This document shows positions 35,322 to 43,948 of a DNA stretch of 64,000 nucleotides, in pieces; position 1 is the first letter of the stretch; the number at the start of each line of letters is the position of its first letter. Source of the DNA: CAYRHJ01 sp964424105 (lineage in GTDB: Bacteria; Planctomycetota; Phycisphaerae; UBA1845); assembly GCA_964424105.1 (NCBI GenBank), contig CAYRHJ010000005.1:47300-111299 (forward strand). The letters run 5' to 3'. The notes below the pieces were generated by a model that saw only the letters and a list, made by a program, of their open reading frames with translations, had not been told where the DNA came from and searched no databases. The position numbers were made by a program, and so were the translations under genes.

Positions 35322-35720
35322 CGCGTCAGCTCCCTGACTTGACCGGAGGCACACTACGACAATCCGGTACTTGGTCGGCCGTCTTCGGCTGCGACCGTGC
35401 ATCGTCTAATAACAAGCGCGTAACTGTCTTCGGCTAATTCTCGCACCGATTCGAGTGCGGCATCGGCGTTTTTGGAATTGACATTCGGCTTATCGGACCC
35501 AATCCATCGTGCATCACGAATTCGCAAAACCGTGATTCACAAATTCGCAAACCGCTGCATTCGAGATTGATGACACCATCGTCCCAAAACTGTGGTGTCC
35601 GCGTAGCAAACCGCAGCGGTCGCGACCGCCGGCACGAACTGAAAGCCGTCCGTCCCTATTCCACTTTCCACCCCGATCGTAACCAACGTAATCGTGGCCG
35701 CATGAATTCAAACGCAAGGT
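35322..35720. other. Intergenic region between divergent PilZ genes
   Basis: No gene is seen. A short direct repeat (AATTCGCAAA-ACCGTGATTCAC, then AAATTCGCAAACCG) lies around 35519-35555. Promoters for both PilZ genes should lie here, but none can be named with confidence. Confidence 0.45.
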
Positions 35721-36257
35721 ATGACGAAAAACATGTCAGTGACTCGACAGGCTTCACAACCCGATTGCAACACCGACGATAACGACCTCCTACAGGTGTT
35801 AGAGTTGCTCGATTCAAAGTCGACGCGACTCGTTCGCGACCAGAACCAACAACGCCGCTCCGTTCGACGGCAGCTCCGGGCGCCCTGCGAAATCTGCTCC
35901 ATGGCCCGTGACGGGCAAACCATCCTGCACACGCAGGGCCGCACCCGCGATATTTCAAGAACGGGAGTTGGGATCGTCTGTGACCGCCACTTGGCCAAGG
36001 AAACGGAGATTTGCCTTATGGTCCGCTCACCCGACAATCAACTGTTTCATCTTTCGGGTGTGGTCATGCACTCTCGCTCGTTGCGCGGGCATTGGTACTT
36101 GGCCGGCGTGGAATTCCGAAAAATCGCGAACGCAACGCTCAACGCCGCGGCGCGAGATATAGTCTCGAACCACTCGCGGGGCAAAATCACGTCAGCGAAG
36201 ACCGTCGCCACACCCACACCCGTGGACCATGCAGACCCCCCGCATGACCAATCTTGA
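35721..36257 (+). CDS. PilZ-domain protein
   Basis: A protein of 178 residues. The PilZ core is QQRRSVRRQLRAPCEI (RRxxxR c-di-GMP motif), then RTRDISRTGVGIV (DxSxxG intact) and a closing LAGVEFRKI. About 40 residues precede the domain and 40 disordered residues follow it. Unlike the divergent neighbour it keeps all signature residues, so it should bind cyclic di-GMP. Its partner is unknown; no cyclase or phosphodiesterase lies in the window. The first ATG (35721) and the fourth-codon one (35733) are both possible. Confidence 0.85.
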   Translation: MTKNMSVTRQASQPDCNTDDNDLLQVLELLDSKSTRLVRDQNQQRRSVRRQLRAPCEICSMARDGQTILHTQGRTRDISRTGVGIVCDRHLAKETEICLMVRSPDNQLFHLSGVVMHSRSLRGHWYLAGVEFRKIANATLNAAARDIVSNHSRGKITSAKTVATPTPVDHADPPHDQS

Positions 36258-36271
36258 TAATGAAGCCTCCG

Positions 36272-36706
36272 CTAATCACTCCTGATTGCGACCTTGTGCA
36301 CCTTGGCACGCGCAGTCTTGGGCAACGTGATCAACAGAAGTCCATTCTTCAGCACAGCCTCAATGCTCTCTGAATTGACATCCTGCGGCAGCGGCAGCAC
36401 GCGGGAGAATTCACCGCTCGGACGCTCCTGTCGATGATAGGTCACGTTTTCCTTGGCCGGTTTGTGCCAACGACCCTTAATGGTCAGCTCGCCGCCCAAC
36501 ACCTGCACCTCCACCTCGCTCATGGTCAAATTCGGCACCTCAGCCTCGATGTGGAAATACTCCTCATCCTCCCACACGTTACAGATCGGGTGGTTATGGA
36601 TGCGAAATGGAAACCCCCGGCCCACGCCAAAACTGTCGAACAACTTGTCAACCTCCCGTCTCAGCTCACCAAACGGAATCATCGACTCCCAATCTTTCGA
36701 TGCCAT
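36272..36706 (-). CDS. Small heat shock protein, Hsp20 family
   Basis: A protein of 144 residues with an alpha-crystallin domain. Motifs are NVWEDEEYFHIEAEVPNL, ELTIKGRW, YHRQERPSGEFSRVLPLP, DVNSESIEAVLKNGLLLITL and the final PK-AR sequence (the usual PKxxxAKPRxI tail is shortened). ATG 36706 has AGGAGG at 8 bases. It is an ATP-independent holdase in the cytoplasm. It converges on the PilZ gene with a 14-base gap. Confidence 0.93.
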   Translation of the reverse strand: MASKDWESMIPFGELRREVDKLFDSFGVGRGFPFRIHNHPICNVWEDEEYFHIEAEVPNLTMSEVEVQVLGGELTIKGRWHKPAKENVTYHRQERPSGEFSRVLPLPQDVNSESIEAVLKNGLLLITLPKTARAKVHKVAIRSD

Positions 36707-36825
36707 AGCCAATTCCTCCTGCCACGATCAATCCGATCCGCACTGATCCGCGGCCACCAACGAATCAGGTCCCAGCGGCCTTTGTGTTACATCGCCCGAC
36801 CGACGACGCGTCACTCCATTCCTCT

Positions 36826-38556
36826 TCACGACGTGCGCGACATCGCTTCCGCCGACTCATTTTCGTGTGACTGAGTCGATCCGACAACCCCGCTCAACAA
36901 ATTGTCTTCCTGCCCCGGCTGGGTAAACAGATATTGATGCTTGAATTGTTCATTATTCCGGCGAAATCGGCCGGCCTTCTGTTGATCCAGAACCGCCAGA
37001 AACCCCTTCCGAACGGCCCGCAGCCTGATCGCACCCAATCGGCCCGTGGAACGCTTCGATGCATATTCAATGTTCAGCCCCTGTAGATGTTGGTCCACGC
37101 ACCGGACCAGCCCATTCATCTCAGCGACGGGTCGGTCCGCCGGCCACTCCACGTACAGTCCATAATGCGGCGGATCATCCCACCGCGGTGCCATCACAAA
37201 CGTATCAATCGCCAATCCCAGTTCCACACAAGACCGCTCGAACGCCACGACCACCTGTCGTTCCGTTACCTTTTCTCCCGTCACCGAACTGACGTGATCG
37301 CCCTTGTGCAGGAATTCGATCAACGGCGCTTGGCCAAGAAACCCCACCACCCGCACGCAATCGCATATGTCGTACCGGTAAAACCCAGCCGACGTGGTCA
37401 GCAACACGAAATACTCCCCGCCCACTTCCAACTCGTGCGATCGAAGAATCGTCGGGCGAGCGGTTTCGTAATCAGCCGCCGGAATGAACTCCAAAAACGT
37501 GCTGGAAACCGCCGCCACGCCCGCCGCCGTGCCGTCCTCCATGGGAATCGACATGCGACCCTCCGTCGCCAGCAAGCCGATGTCGCGAACCGGCACGTCG
37601 CCGAAATAGCTGGGGAATCGATTGACATATAGACCCATCGTTCCCCCCATCCAATTGGCAACGAAGCCCAACCGCCAATAATCCTTGGGCCGAAGCGACC
37701 CCGTTCGCCTGCGAATCTCCTCCAGACGCCTCGCAGCCTCCCGTTCGGGCACCAGTCGCGGTCGCAATGAAACACGCACCGCATCGGGCACATCTACGTC
37801 CTTCGACAAGGTTCCGTCACGAACGTCCCCAATGATCGATTCCGAATTCTCGTCGCCCGCCCGAGCCAACTGCAACATCGTGGCTGGACTCGCCGTCACC
37901 GCCCATCCCACGTCCTCCGGGATGGACAAACGCATGATGGTGTATCGCCGGGCTTGCGGGTCCAGTATGTCAGCTACGCATAATGGCGCCACGTAATACC
38001 TTCGCACCACGCGATTTTGCGTAGCAGCCATCAAGCCCGTAATGGCTCCGCAAGGCAGACCCGCCGATGTTCGCTCCTCGTCCATGGACGACGTCACCTG
38101 CACGATCGAACGCATGAAAGCCGACGGATGATCCATCAATGCCTTGATTCCGAATGCGCTCCAACCGCCCCGAATGTCTTTCAAGAATCGATCGGTCACC
38201 GGAACGTATTTGGGCTTGTCCACCGTTCCGCTGGTCATGGCCAACATGTGCACCCGTTGACCTTCCCCGAACATAGCCCCGATATCCCCAGCCTTGACCC
38301 TGTCCACCCAGGGGGCCAAATCGGCATATCGCGTCACCGGCATTCGCTGGGCGAAATCCCGATAACGGCGTATCGAGTTGAAACCGTGCAATCGACCGAA
38401 CTCGCTGGTCGCATTGGCCCGCACCATCGATTGCAACAAACGATCTTGCACCCGGGTGGCATCATCCACGTCTGCCAACACGCGACGGAGAATCCGCCCG
38501 GCGTGAAACCTCGCCATCGTTCCCAATGCTCGTTCGAACCACGTCGTTCGTTTCAT
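36826..38556 (-). CDS. GH3-family acyl-adenylate/amide synthetase-like protein
   Basis: A protein of 576 residues. GH3 landmarks are LAMTSGTVDKPKYVPVT (ATP loop), SSTFLEFIPA, YRYDICDCVRVVGFLGQAP and LEFLHKGDHVSSVTGEKVTE. In plants GH3 enzymes join amino acids to jasmonate or auxin through an acyl-adenylate. Bacterial members occur in many phyla with unknown substrates. The protein is cytosolic with no signal or membrane span. It starts at ATG 38556, overlapping the truB stop by ATGA, so the two are translationally coupled. The link to truB is probably operon chance. A substrate such as a fatty or aromatic acid is possible but not shown by sequence. Confidence 0.85.
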   Translation of the reverse strand: MKRTTWFERALGTMARFHAGRILRRVLADVDDATRVQDRLLQSMVRANATSEFGRLHGFNSIRRYRDFAQRMPVTRYADLAPWVDRVKAGDIGAMFGEGQRVHMLAMTSGTVDKPKYVPVTDRFLKDIRGGWSAFGIKALMDHPSAFMRSIVQVTSSMDEERTSAGLPCGAITGLMAATQNRVVRRYYVAPLCVADILDPQARRYTIMRLSIPEDVGWAVTASPATMLQLARAGDENSESIIGDVRDGTLSKDVDVPDAVRVSLRPRLVPEREAARRLEEIRRRTGSLRPKDYWRLGFVANWMGGTMGLYVNRFPSYFGDVPVRDIGLLATEGRMSIPMEDGTAAGVAAVSSTFLEFIPAADYETARPTILRSHELEVGGEYFVLLTTSAGFYRYDICDCVRVVGFLGQAPLIEFLHKGDHVSSVTGEKVTERQVVVAFERSCVELGLAIDTFVMAPRWDDPPHYGLYVEWPADRPVAEMNGLVRCVDQHLQGLNIEYASKRSTGRLGAIRLRAVRKGFLAVLDQQKAGRFRRNNEQFKHQYLFTQPGQEDNLLSGVVGSTQSHENESAEAMSRTS

Positions 38557-39302
38557 GTTCCGGTATCCAGCCGACTCTCCGTCGTGGCGAATCGCGAAAT
38601 CATCTCAACCGCCTCCGCGGGCTTGATCAGGAACAGACTCGTCGCCGTCGCCCCTTCCATGCGCTCGAACGTCCACGCCTCTTCCGTCAGAAACGGCCCC
38701 ACAGCCATTCGCCGTAGCGCGGTCAGGCATCCGCCCGTTCCCAAGCACACGCCCACGTCGCGAATAATCGAACGCACGTAGGTGCCTCGACCGCAAACCA
38801 TCTCGAATTCGACGACAGGCCAATCGTACCGCAACAAATCAAGACTGTAGACCCGCACCTGTTTTGTGGGCATCGGCGGTGCGTCGGCCCGCCCAACGGT
38901 CCTATAGGCCGGCACGCCCCCCAACTTGATGGCACTCACACGCGGGGGAACCTGCTCAATCATCCCCACGAAGCCCGTCATGGCCTCGCGAACCGCAGCC
39001 TCACTCGGAATCACCGCGACGTTGACTGTTTGCAGCGGGCGGTCGGAATCGAAGCTCTCGCTGGTCACGTCGAGTCGGCCCACGGCTCGATAGGTTTTCC
39101 GCAAGTTCATCATCTGCTCGACCAGCTTCGTCGCACCACCTTGACAGACGATCAACACCCCCTCCGCCGCAGGGTCCAACGACCCGGCGTGGCCACTCTT
39201 GCGAACGCCCGTGATCTTTCGAACGCGATAAACAGCCTTGGCCGACGTGATGCCCACGGGCTTGTAGACGTTGATAATTCCGTCAGGCATAGGCAGGGTC
39301 AT
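38553..39302 (-). CDS. truB: tRNA pseudouridine(55) synthase TruB
   Basis: A protein of about 249 residues, shorter than E. coli TruB (about 310) because the C-terminal PUA extension is minimal. Motifs are DGIINVYKPVGITSAKAV, KSGHAGSLDPAAEGVLIVC (catalytic Asp in the GSLDP position), YRAVGRLDVTSESFDSD, PPRVSAIKLGG and CGRGTYVRSIIRDVG. The enzyme makes pseudouridine 55 in the T loop of nearly all tRNAs. Starts at 39302 and 39290 are both plausible; neither has a strong ribosome site. It overlaps the GH3 gene by ATGA. Confidence 0.94.
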   Translation of the reverse strand: MTLPMPDGIINVYKPVGITSAKAVYRVRKITGVRKSGHAGSLDPAAEGVLIVCQGGATKLVEQMMNLRKTYRAVGRLDVTSESFDSDRPLQTVNVAVIPSEAAVREAMTGFVGMIEQVPPRVSAIKLGGVPAYRTVGRADAPPMPTKQVRVYSLDLLRYDWPVVEFEMVCGRGTYVRSIIRDVGVCLGTGGCLTALRRMAVGPFLTEEAWTFERMEGATATSLFLIKPAEAVEMISRFATTESRLDTGT

Positions 39303-39950
39303 TACCAAAGAGACGACTGTCAATCATTGACGATTGAACGATGTTATGAAATTGGTTTGTTTTTGCCGTAAAGCCGTCACCCCGGCGAAGGCCGGGGTCC
39401 AGGCATGTTCATTGCGGGTTCCGGCTTTCACCGAAACGAGAACCGTCATTCATTTGACCATTAAGGCACTCCAACAATACCGACGAACGCCCGCCTTCTT
39501 TCAGAGCCGCGACCGTCAGGGAGCGGAAATCCGCTGGTTTCCACTACGATCGCATTTATCAAACTATTCAAGCACTCCAAAAATGCGAACATCAATAGTC
39601 CATGCGCTCAATCCGTTTGCCTATAATCCAACTCCCTCTTCACGAGCCGTGAGCGCAAAGCGAGCGGTCCGCCGCGAAGCGCGCAACCCCAACCCGCGAC
39701 CGCGTTCCATCCGCCCCGACCTTGACCGTCGCTATCGCTCGTGTCAATGATCGGAATTCGCGGATCGATTTGCGCGTATGATGCCGATCATGAATTTCAA
39801 ACGACGTTGACGCTGCGTCACCGGATTCGAGCCCCGCGCAATCGACTTCCCTGCGCCCATGAAACGGGCTGCGTCAGGCCTATGCCCGATGCAGCCCATG
39901 AACTTCCGAATCGCATTCCATTCCGCGAAAAGTCGCGCGGAAAATGTCTG
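39303..39950. repeat. Repeat-bearing gap
   Basis: No gene is seen. It holds a CACCCCGG...CCGGGGTCC version of family E (39375-39402) and a half-element with left end AGGCACTCCAACAA and a family C core (39474-39526). A family C/D copy GAGCCGTGAGCG...AGCGGTCC lies at 39644-39670. Confidence 0.8.
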
Positions 39951-40577
39951 CTAACCTTTGCTCGGCTTGCCGTTCTTGAAGCTGACGCTGCAATGCTCGC
40001 ATTTTCCGTCCGTCAAACGGGCGACGGCGCACGCCTCGCAATGTCCGGCATCTTTCAACGCCGTCTGAACGGTTTCCATCGCCTGCTTGGCTTCATCGTA
40101 CGTCTTCTGTGTCTTGAACATGCGATGGGCGACAAAACCGGCGTCGCACCCCGTACAGAACCCATTCTTGGCAAACGCTTTGGCGCATTCCGGGCAATGG
40201 TCGGACATCGTGTCCGCCGTCTCCTTGGCAATCGGCTTTCCGCTCGCTAAGACGAACGCGGCCTTCGATTGATAGGCCTTCCCGTCGGTCACAAACAACT
40301 TGCAATGCTCGCACGAGCCGCCCTGGGTGGCTGCTTCCTTACAAGCCGGGCAAGGCGAATACTTGGCCTTGCTCACCTTGGCCGCATCGCCCGCCAGAAT
40401 GTCGAACACGACCTTACTCGTCAGTTTCAGATCGAAAATCTTGCCCGACCCACAGCAGAAGCCTTCACCCTTCTCTTCGACGGCTTTGCATCCCGGACAA
40501 CCCGGACCCGCAAACGTCGGCGCGACCCAAACACCAACAGCCGCCAAACTCAACACTGTCAACATTCCACGGCGCAT
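39951..40577 (-). CDS. Exported protein with four double-CxxC repeats
   Basis: A protein of 208 residues with a signal peptide (MLTVLSLAAVGVWVAPTFAG). Four segments each carry two Cys pairs: CPGCKAVEEKGEGFCCG, CPACKEAATQGGSCEHC, CPECAKAFAKNGFCTGC and CEACAVARLTDGKCEHC. Spacing between pairs is about 10 residues. Between segments are short helical or loop stretches (DILAGDAAKVSK, FKTQKTYDEAKQAMETVQTA). The pattern resembles zinc ribbons but in an exported protein, so metal or redox binding in the periplasm is possible. No known family is recognised. No partner gene is adjacent. Confidence 0.72.
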   Translation of the reverse strand: MRRGMLTVLSLAAVGVWVAPTFAGPGCPGCKAVEEKGEGFCCGSGKIFDLKLTSKVVFDILAGDAAKVSKAKYSPCPACKEAATQGGSCEHCKLFVTDGKAYQSKAAFVLASGKPIAKETADTMSDHCPECAKAFAKNGFCTGCDAGFVAHRMFKTQKTYDEAKQAMETVQTALKDAGHCEACAVARLTDGKCEHCSVSFKNGKPSKG

Positions 40578-40781
40578 TGTAAATCTCCCTGACTAGAACT
40601 CCTCTTGCCCCCAGCGGTTTTTCACGATTCCGACCGGGGTTTGTATTTCGATACAATTCGATAAGCAAATGCAACCAAGTGATACTTTATGCTATGCGCG
40701 ATCATGCTCTATCGCAAGACGGCATGAGCTACCGACAATAATTCCTTTCGGTGGCGGTTTTTTTCGACAACATCACGCAAA

Positions 40782-42707
40782 TTAACCCGGCGCTAACGCC
40801 TCAATCGCTTCGAATATCTTCCGCGACGCCGCATTCAAATCCGGCGCGCCCGCCGAATTCTTAAATTCTGAAAGGTCCACAGATTGGCCGAAACGAACCT
40901 GGGAATAGTTCCGGCTAAACAGTGACTTTAACACGCTCGTGGCTTCGACTTTCCCCGCCAAGTGAACCGGAATGACCGTGGCCCCGGTTCGCAAGGCCAA
41001 CATGGCCACGCCGTTTTTCAGCTCACCGTCACCTTGGCGACCACGAATTCCACCTTCAATGAAAATGCCCACGGCTTGGCCATCGCGAAGGCGTCGCATG
41101 GTGTCCTTGATGGCCCGAACGTCGTTCACGCCACGCCGGACCGGGATGCACTGCGCCACTCGTATGAAAAACCCCGCGATGGGCAAATTGTAGTATTCAG
41201 CCGCGATCATGAAGCTGATTAGTCGGTAATTGCACATTCCCAGGATCAGCAAGGGGTCCGTGTAGGATATGTGGTTGGCGGTGACGATGACCGGTCCCGT
41301 TCTGGGCACGGTACAGTGTCCGATCCTGACACAACGGTACCAGAATTTCACCATTACTTCATTGATGTTCCGGCAGAAGCCGAACCATTGATCAAACGGC
41401 ATGCATCGGCAACGAACGACGAATACCCGCCATCCGACTACGAATAGCAAGCAGCCGACGAACACAAGGATCGCGGGTACCCATCGATCAATCCCGGGCC
41501 AATCGGGAATGGCCAACAGGCCCGTCGCCAACAACAACCCGCCCACTGCGGCCATGCTGTTCAATCCGCAGACTCGACCCCGGAACTGATTGGGTACGAA
41601 GCCCTGCAACATGGCGTTGTAGCTGGCCATCACACCCGCGCCGAACACTGACATCACGAACACCGACAGCGCTCCTACGACGTGGGCGACATCGGGTGCG
41701 AATCCGAGCAGCATGCTGCCAGCAAATGCCAATACGCCCAGTCCGGTGCCCATCAGGCTCCAGGTCATGGCATAGTCGCTTCGCAGCGCGCTTCCCAGCA
41801 GCGAGACCAATATCGCACCGACCGCCAATCCCAGACCTATCCAGACCAGGAACCGGGCCATTTCCGGAAAGCCGCCCTGGTAGGCGCTCTTCACGACCGC
41901 AGGGACGACGCTCTTCACCGTCGCGCCGGAAAACCAAAACACGACGGCGATGCCGATGACCTGGGCTACGCGTCGGTGGCCACGAACGTAACGTAACCCT
42001 GCGGAGATTGCGGCCAGAAAACGCTCGCGATGTTGATGGCGGGATTCATCGATCGGTCCCCATCGTCGACTGATCGACAGGACGCACACGGCGCTGGCGC
42101 CGAATGTGACGGCGTTGAGATGGAAGGCCTCCCGAATCATTCCACGCGCCGCAAGCTCCCCGCTGACCAACGTTGCGAACATGGTGGCGATCATGCCCAG
42201 CCCGCCGATCATGGCGTTGGCGGTCACCAACTCTTCGTGGCGGACCAACGTCGGAACCATGGCCTGCCGGGCGGGACCGAACAAGGCCGCGAACACGCCG
42301 ATGGCTGCCAATGGGGAAACGGGTCCCCAAGTTTCACCCAACCACGTCGTGCCGAATTGAATCAGGGCCAAAAAAATGAGCATGATGGCTGCGCGGCACA
42401 GGTCAGCCGTGATCATGATCATCCGACGGGAATAGCGGTCGGCGATGACACCGGTCAGCGCCGTCAGCAGAAAAAACGGAACCATCAGAACAAACGTCAT
42501 CCGTGCCTGAATGGGCGTGATGTTGACCGACTCGTCCAACGCGTTCTGATGGGCCAGGATGGCCATTTCGGACAGATGATCGCCCATGGCGCTGATGCCG
42601 TAGGCGCACCACAGCAGGATGAAGTTGCGGTTGGTCAACAGCGATCGGATCGTCGGGTTCACATCCACCTCATCTGGGCATGACCCGTTCGGGTCGAAGC
42701 CGGGCAC
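40782..42707 (-). CDS. MFS transporter fused to PlsC-type acyltransferase
   Basis: A protein of 641 residues with two domains. Residues about 15-430 are a 12-helix MFS carrier (GVIADRYSRRMIMI matches the loop 2-3 motif). Residues about 440-640 form a 1-acylglycerol-3-phosphate acyltransferase-type domain: VTANHISYTDPLL (NHx4D catalytic), QCIPVRRG and IFIEGGIRGRQGD (the FPEGTRS position). This recalls LplT plus Aas, which flip and re-acylate lysophospholipids, but the AMP-ligase part of Aas is absent. The likely role is lysophospholipid recycling at the inner membrane. GTG 42707 is the outer start; GTG 42662, preceded by GAGGTGGAT, is equally possible. Confidence 0.85.
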   Translation of the reverse strand: MPGFDPNGSCPDEVDVNPTIRSLLTNRNFILLWCAYGISAMGDHLSEMAILAHQNALDESVNITPIQARMTFVLMVPFFLLTALTGVIADRYSRRMIMITADLCRAAIMLIFLALIQFGTTWLGETWGPVSPLAAIGVFAALFGPARQAMVPTLVRHEELVTANAMIGGLGMIATMFATLVSGELAARGMIREAFHLNAVTFGASAVCVLSISRRWGPIDESRHQHRERFLAAISAGLRYVRGHRRVAQVIGIAVVFWFSGATVKSVVPAVVKSAYQGGFPEMARFLVWIGLGLAVGAILVSLLGSALRSDYAMTWSLMGTGLGVLAFAGSMLLGFAPDVAHVVGALSVFVMSVFGAGVMASYNAMLQGFVPNQFRGRVCGLNSMAAVGGLLLATGLLAIPDWPGIDRWVPAILVFVGCLLFVVGWRVFVVRCRCMPFDQWFGFCRNINEVMVKFWYRCVRIGHCTVPRTGPVIVTANHISYTDPLLILGMCNYRLISFMIAAEYYNLPIAGFFIRVAQCIPVRRGVNDVRAIKDTMRRLRDGQAVGIFIEGGIRGRQGDGELKNGVAMLALRTGATVIPVHLAGKVEATSVLKSLFSRNYSQVRFGQSVDLSEFKNSAGAPDLNAASRKIFEAIEALAPG

Positions 42708-43285
42708 GGATTGAACCCTAGCGAGCGCATCCCCGCAAGTTGGTCAGTCGGCGCGCACGATTTAGGCATTCTAACAAAACTGGTCCACGGTCTGTCAAAG
42801 ACCGCTCGCTTCGCGCTCGCGGCTCGTCAAGAGGCGGGTGAGGTTGGAAGAGAAGACCGCTCGCTTCGCGCTCGCGGCTCGTTAAGAGGCGGGTGAAACC
42901 GGCCCTACGAACTGACGCTCCAATCATCGGCTCCCCCACCTCCAAAGGAGATGGGCCACCCATGCTGGATTCCGGCGTTCGCCGGAATGACGGAATGCGA
43001 CACGTTGACCGAAGGCGATCGGCGGGGGACCGCTCGCTTCTCGCTCGCGGCTCGTGAAAGACTTGGTCGCGGGGTGGATACTGTAGGAAGTGAAGACCGC
43101 TCGCTTCGCGCTCGCGGCTCTGTTGTGGGGGATTCCGAAAATTGAACGACCCTGCGGGTGTATGCACCCCGCTTGACGTCGTGGTGGCGGATCGCTACTC
43201 TCCGCTCCCCGACTTGTGTGGCGCGGTTCATGGCAGGGTAATGGCGGCTGGCGTTTTCCTGGTAGGCATCGTACCATTTGTCACG
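42708..43285. repeat. Dense repeat block upstream of the ATP synthase operon
   Basis: No gene is seen. It contains AGGCATTCTAACAA (42764-42777) and GACCGCTCGC...GCGGCTCG copies at 42800-42826, 42855-42881 (with a 55-bp period), 43028-43054 and 43095-43121. It also contains an inverted family B repeat (42924-42961) and a family E palindrome (42965-42993). The operon promoter should be in the last 150 bases. Confidence 0.88.
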
Positions 43286-43543
43286 ATGTCTGACCGAATC
43301 CCTACCTCGGGCGATGATCCGTCGCCGCCGGGTGACCGGCGGCCTGGCCGACGTGGGTCGGAATCCAGCGGGTTTAGCCTGGCCATCGAGTTCCTGGGAT
43401 ACATGGGCGTGATGGGTTACCTGGGTTTCCGTCTCGACCAGCGTTACGGTTGGGATGACCGGGGCTTGCTGGGTTGCCTGTTGTTGGGATTGGTGGCTTG
43501 GATATACCGAGTGCTTCGGCAAACGCGAGGTCTGTTCAAGTGA
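43286..43543 (+). CDS. AtpZ/AtpI-like small membrane protein
   Basis: An 85-residue protein. After ~30 polar residues it has two hydrophobic helices (FSLAIEFLGYMGVMGYLGFRL, then LLGCLLLGLVAWIYRVL) with DQRYGWDDRG in the loop. This is the AtpZ/AtpI two-helix layout with a conserved charged loop, encoded at the front of many F-ATPase operons. AtpZ/AtpI aid magnesium supply or c-ring assembly. The start at 43286 fits the family length; a longer open frame from 43142 reads into the intergenic repeats. Its stop overlaps the next gene as GTGA. Confidence 0.8.
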   Translation: MSDRIPTSGDDPSPPGDRRPGRRGSESSGFSLAIEFLGYMGVMGYLGFRLDQRYGWDDRGLLGCLLLGLVAWIYRVLRQTRGLFK

Positions 43544-43944
43544 AACCGGTTCGCCTGTTCGTGATCTTTTGTGTGGCGGGCTTGGCGCTCGTCGCGGGAG
43601 CCTGGGTTTGTGGTGTTCGGTTTGCGAATGAGGCGGTGGGGCGGGCTGTGACCGCGGCGGCGGTGATTTGTTTTTGTTCCGCGATTGTGGCGGTTGTTCC
43701 GTTGGTCGTCGTATCGCGACGTCATTCGGAATACGTCGTACAAGCCGGCATGGCGGCGATCCCCATTCGGTTGTTTCTGACGCTGGGCGTGGGCTTGGGT
43801 TTCCCGCACTGGTCGGACGTTCAGGAGTCGGTCTATACGACGGCTTTGGTGGGTTTTTACCTGGCTTTTTTGGCGGCTGAAACTTTCTTGATCGTGCGTA
43901 TGGTGAATCGTCGATGGTCCAACGACGTCGATCGAGCGCGTTGA
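43540..43944 (+). CDS. ATP synthase I-like four-helix membrane protein
   Basis: A 134-residue protein with four predicted helices (LFVIFCVAGLALVAGAWVCG, VTAAAVICFCSAIVAVVPLV, IPIRLFLTLGVGLGF and ALVGFYLAFLAAETFLIV). Position and layout match the poorly conserved AtpI-type subunits that precede atpB. It begins at GTG 43540, where GTGA overlaps the previous stop, so translation is coupled. It probably helps Fo assembly. The gap to atpB is 4 bases. Confidence 0.72.
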   Translation: MKPVRLFVIFCVAGLALVAGAWVCGVRFANEAVGRAVTAAAVICFCSAIVAVVPLVVVSRRHSEYVVQAGMAAIPIRLFLTLGVGLGFPHWSDVQESVYTTALVGFYLAFLAAETFLIVRMVNRRWSNDVDRAR

Positions 43945-43948
43945 GTCT

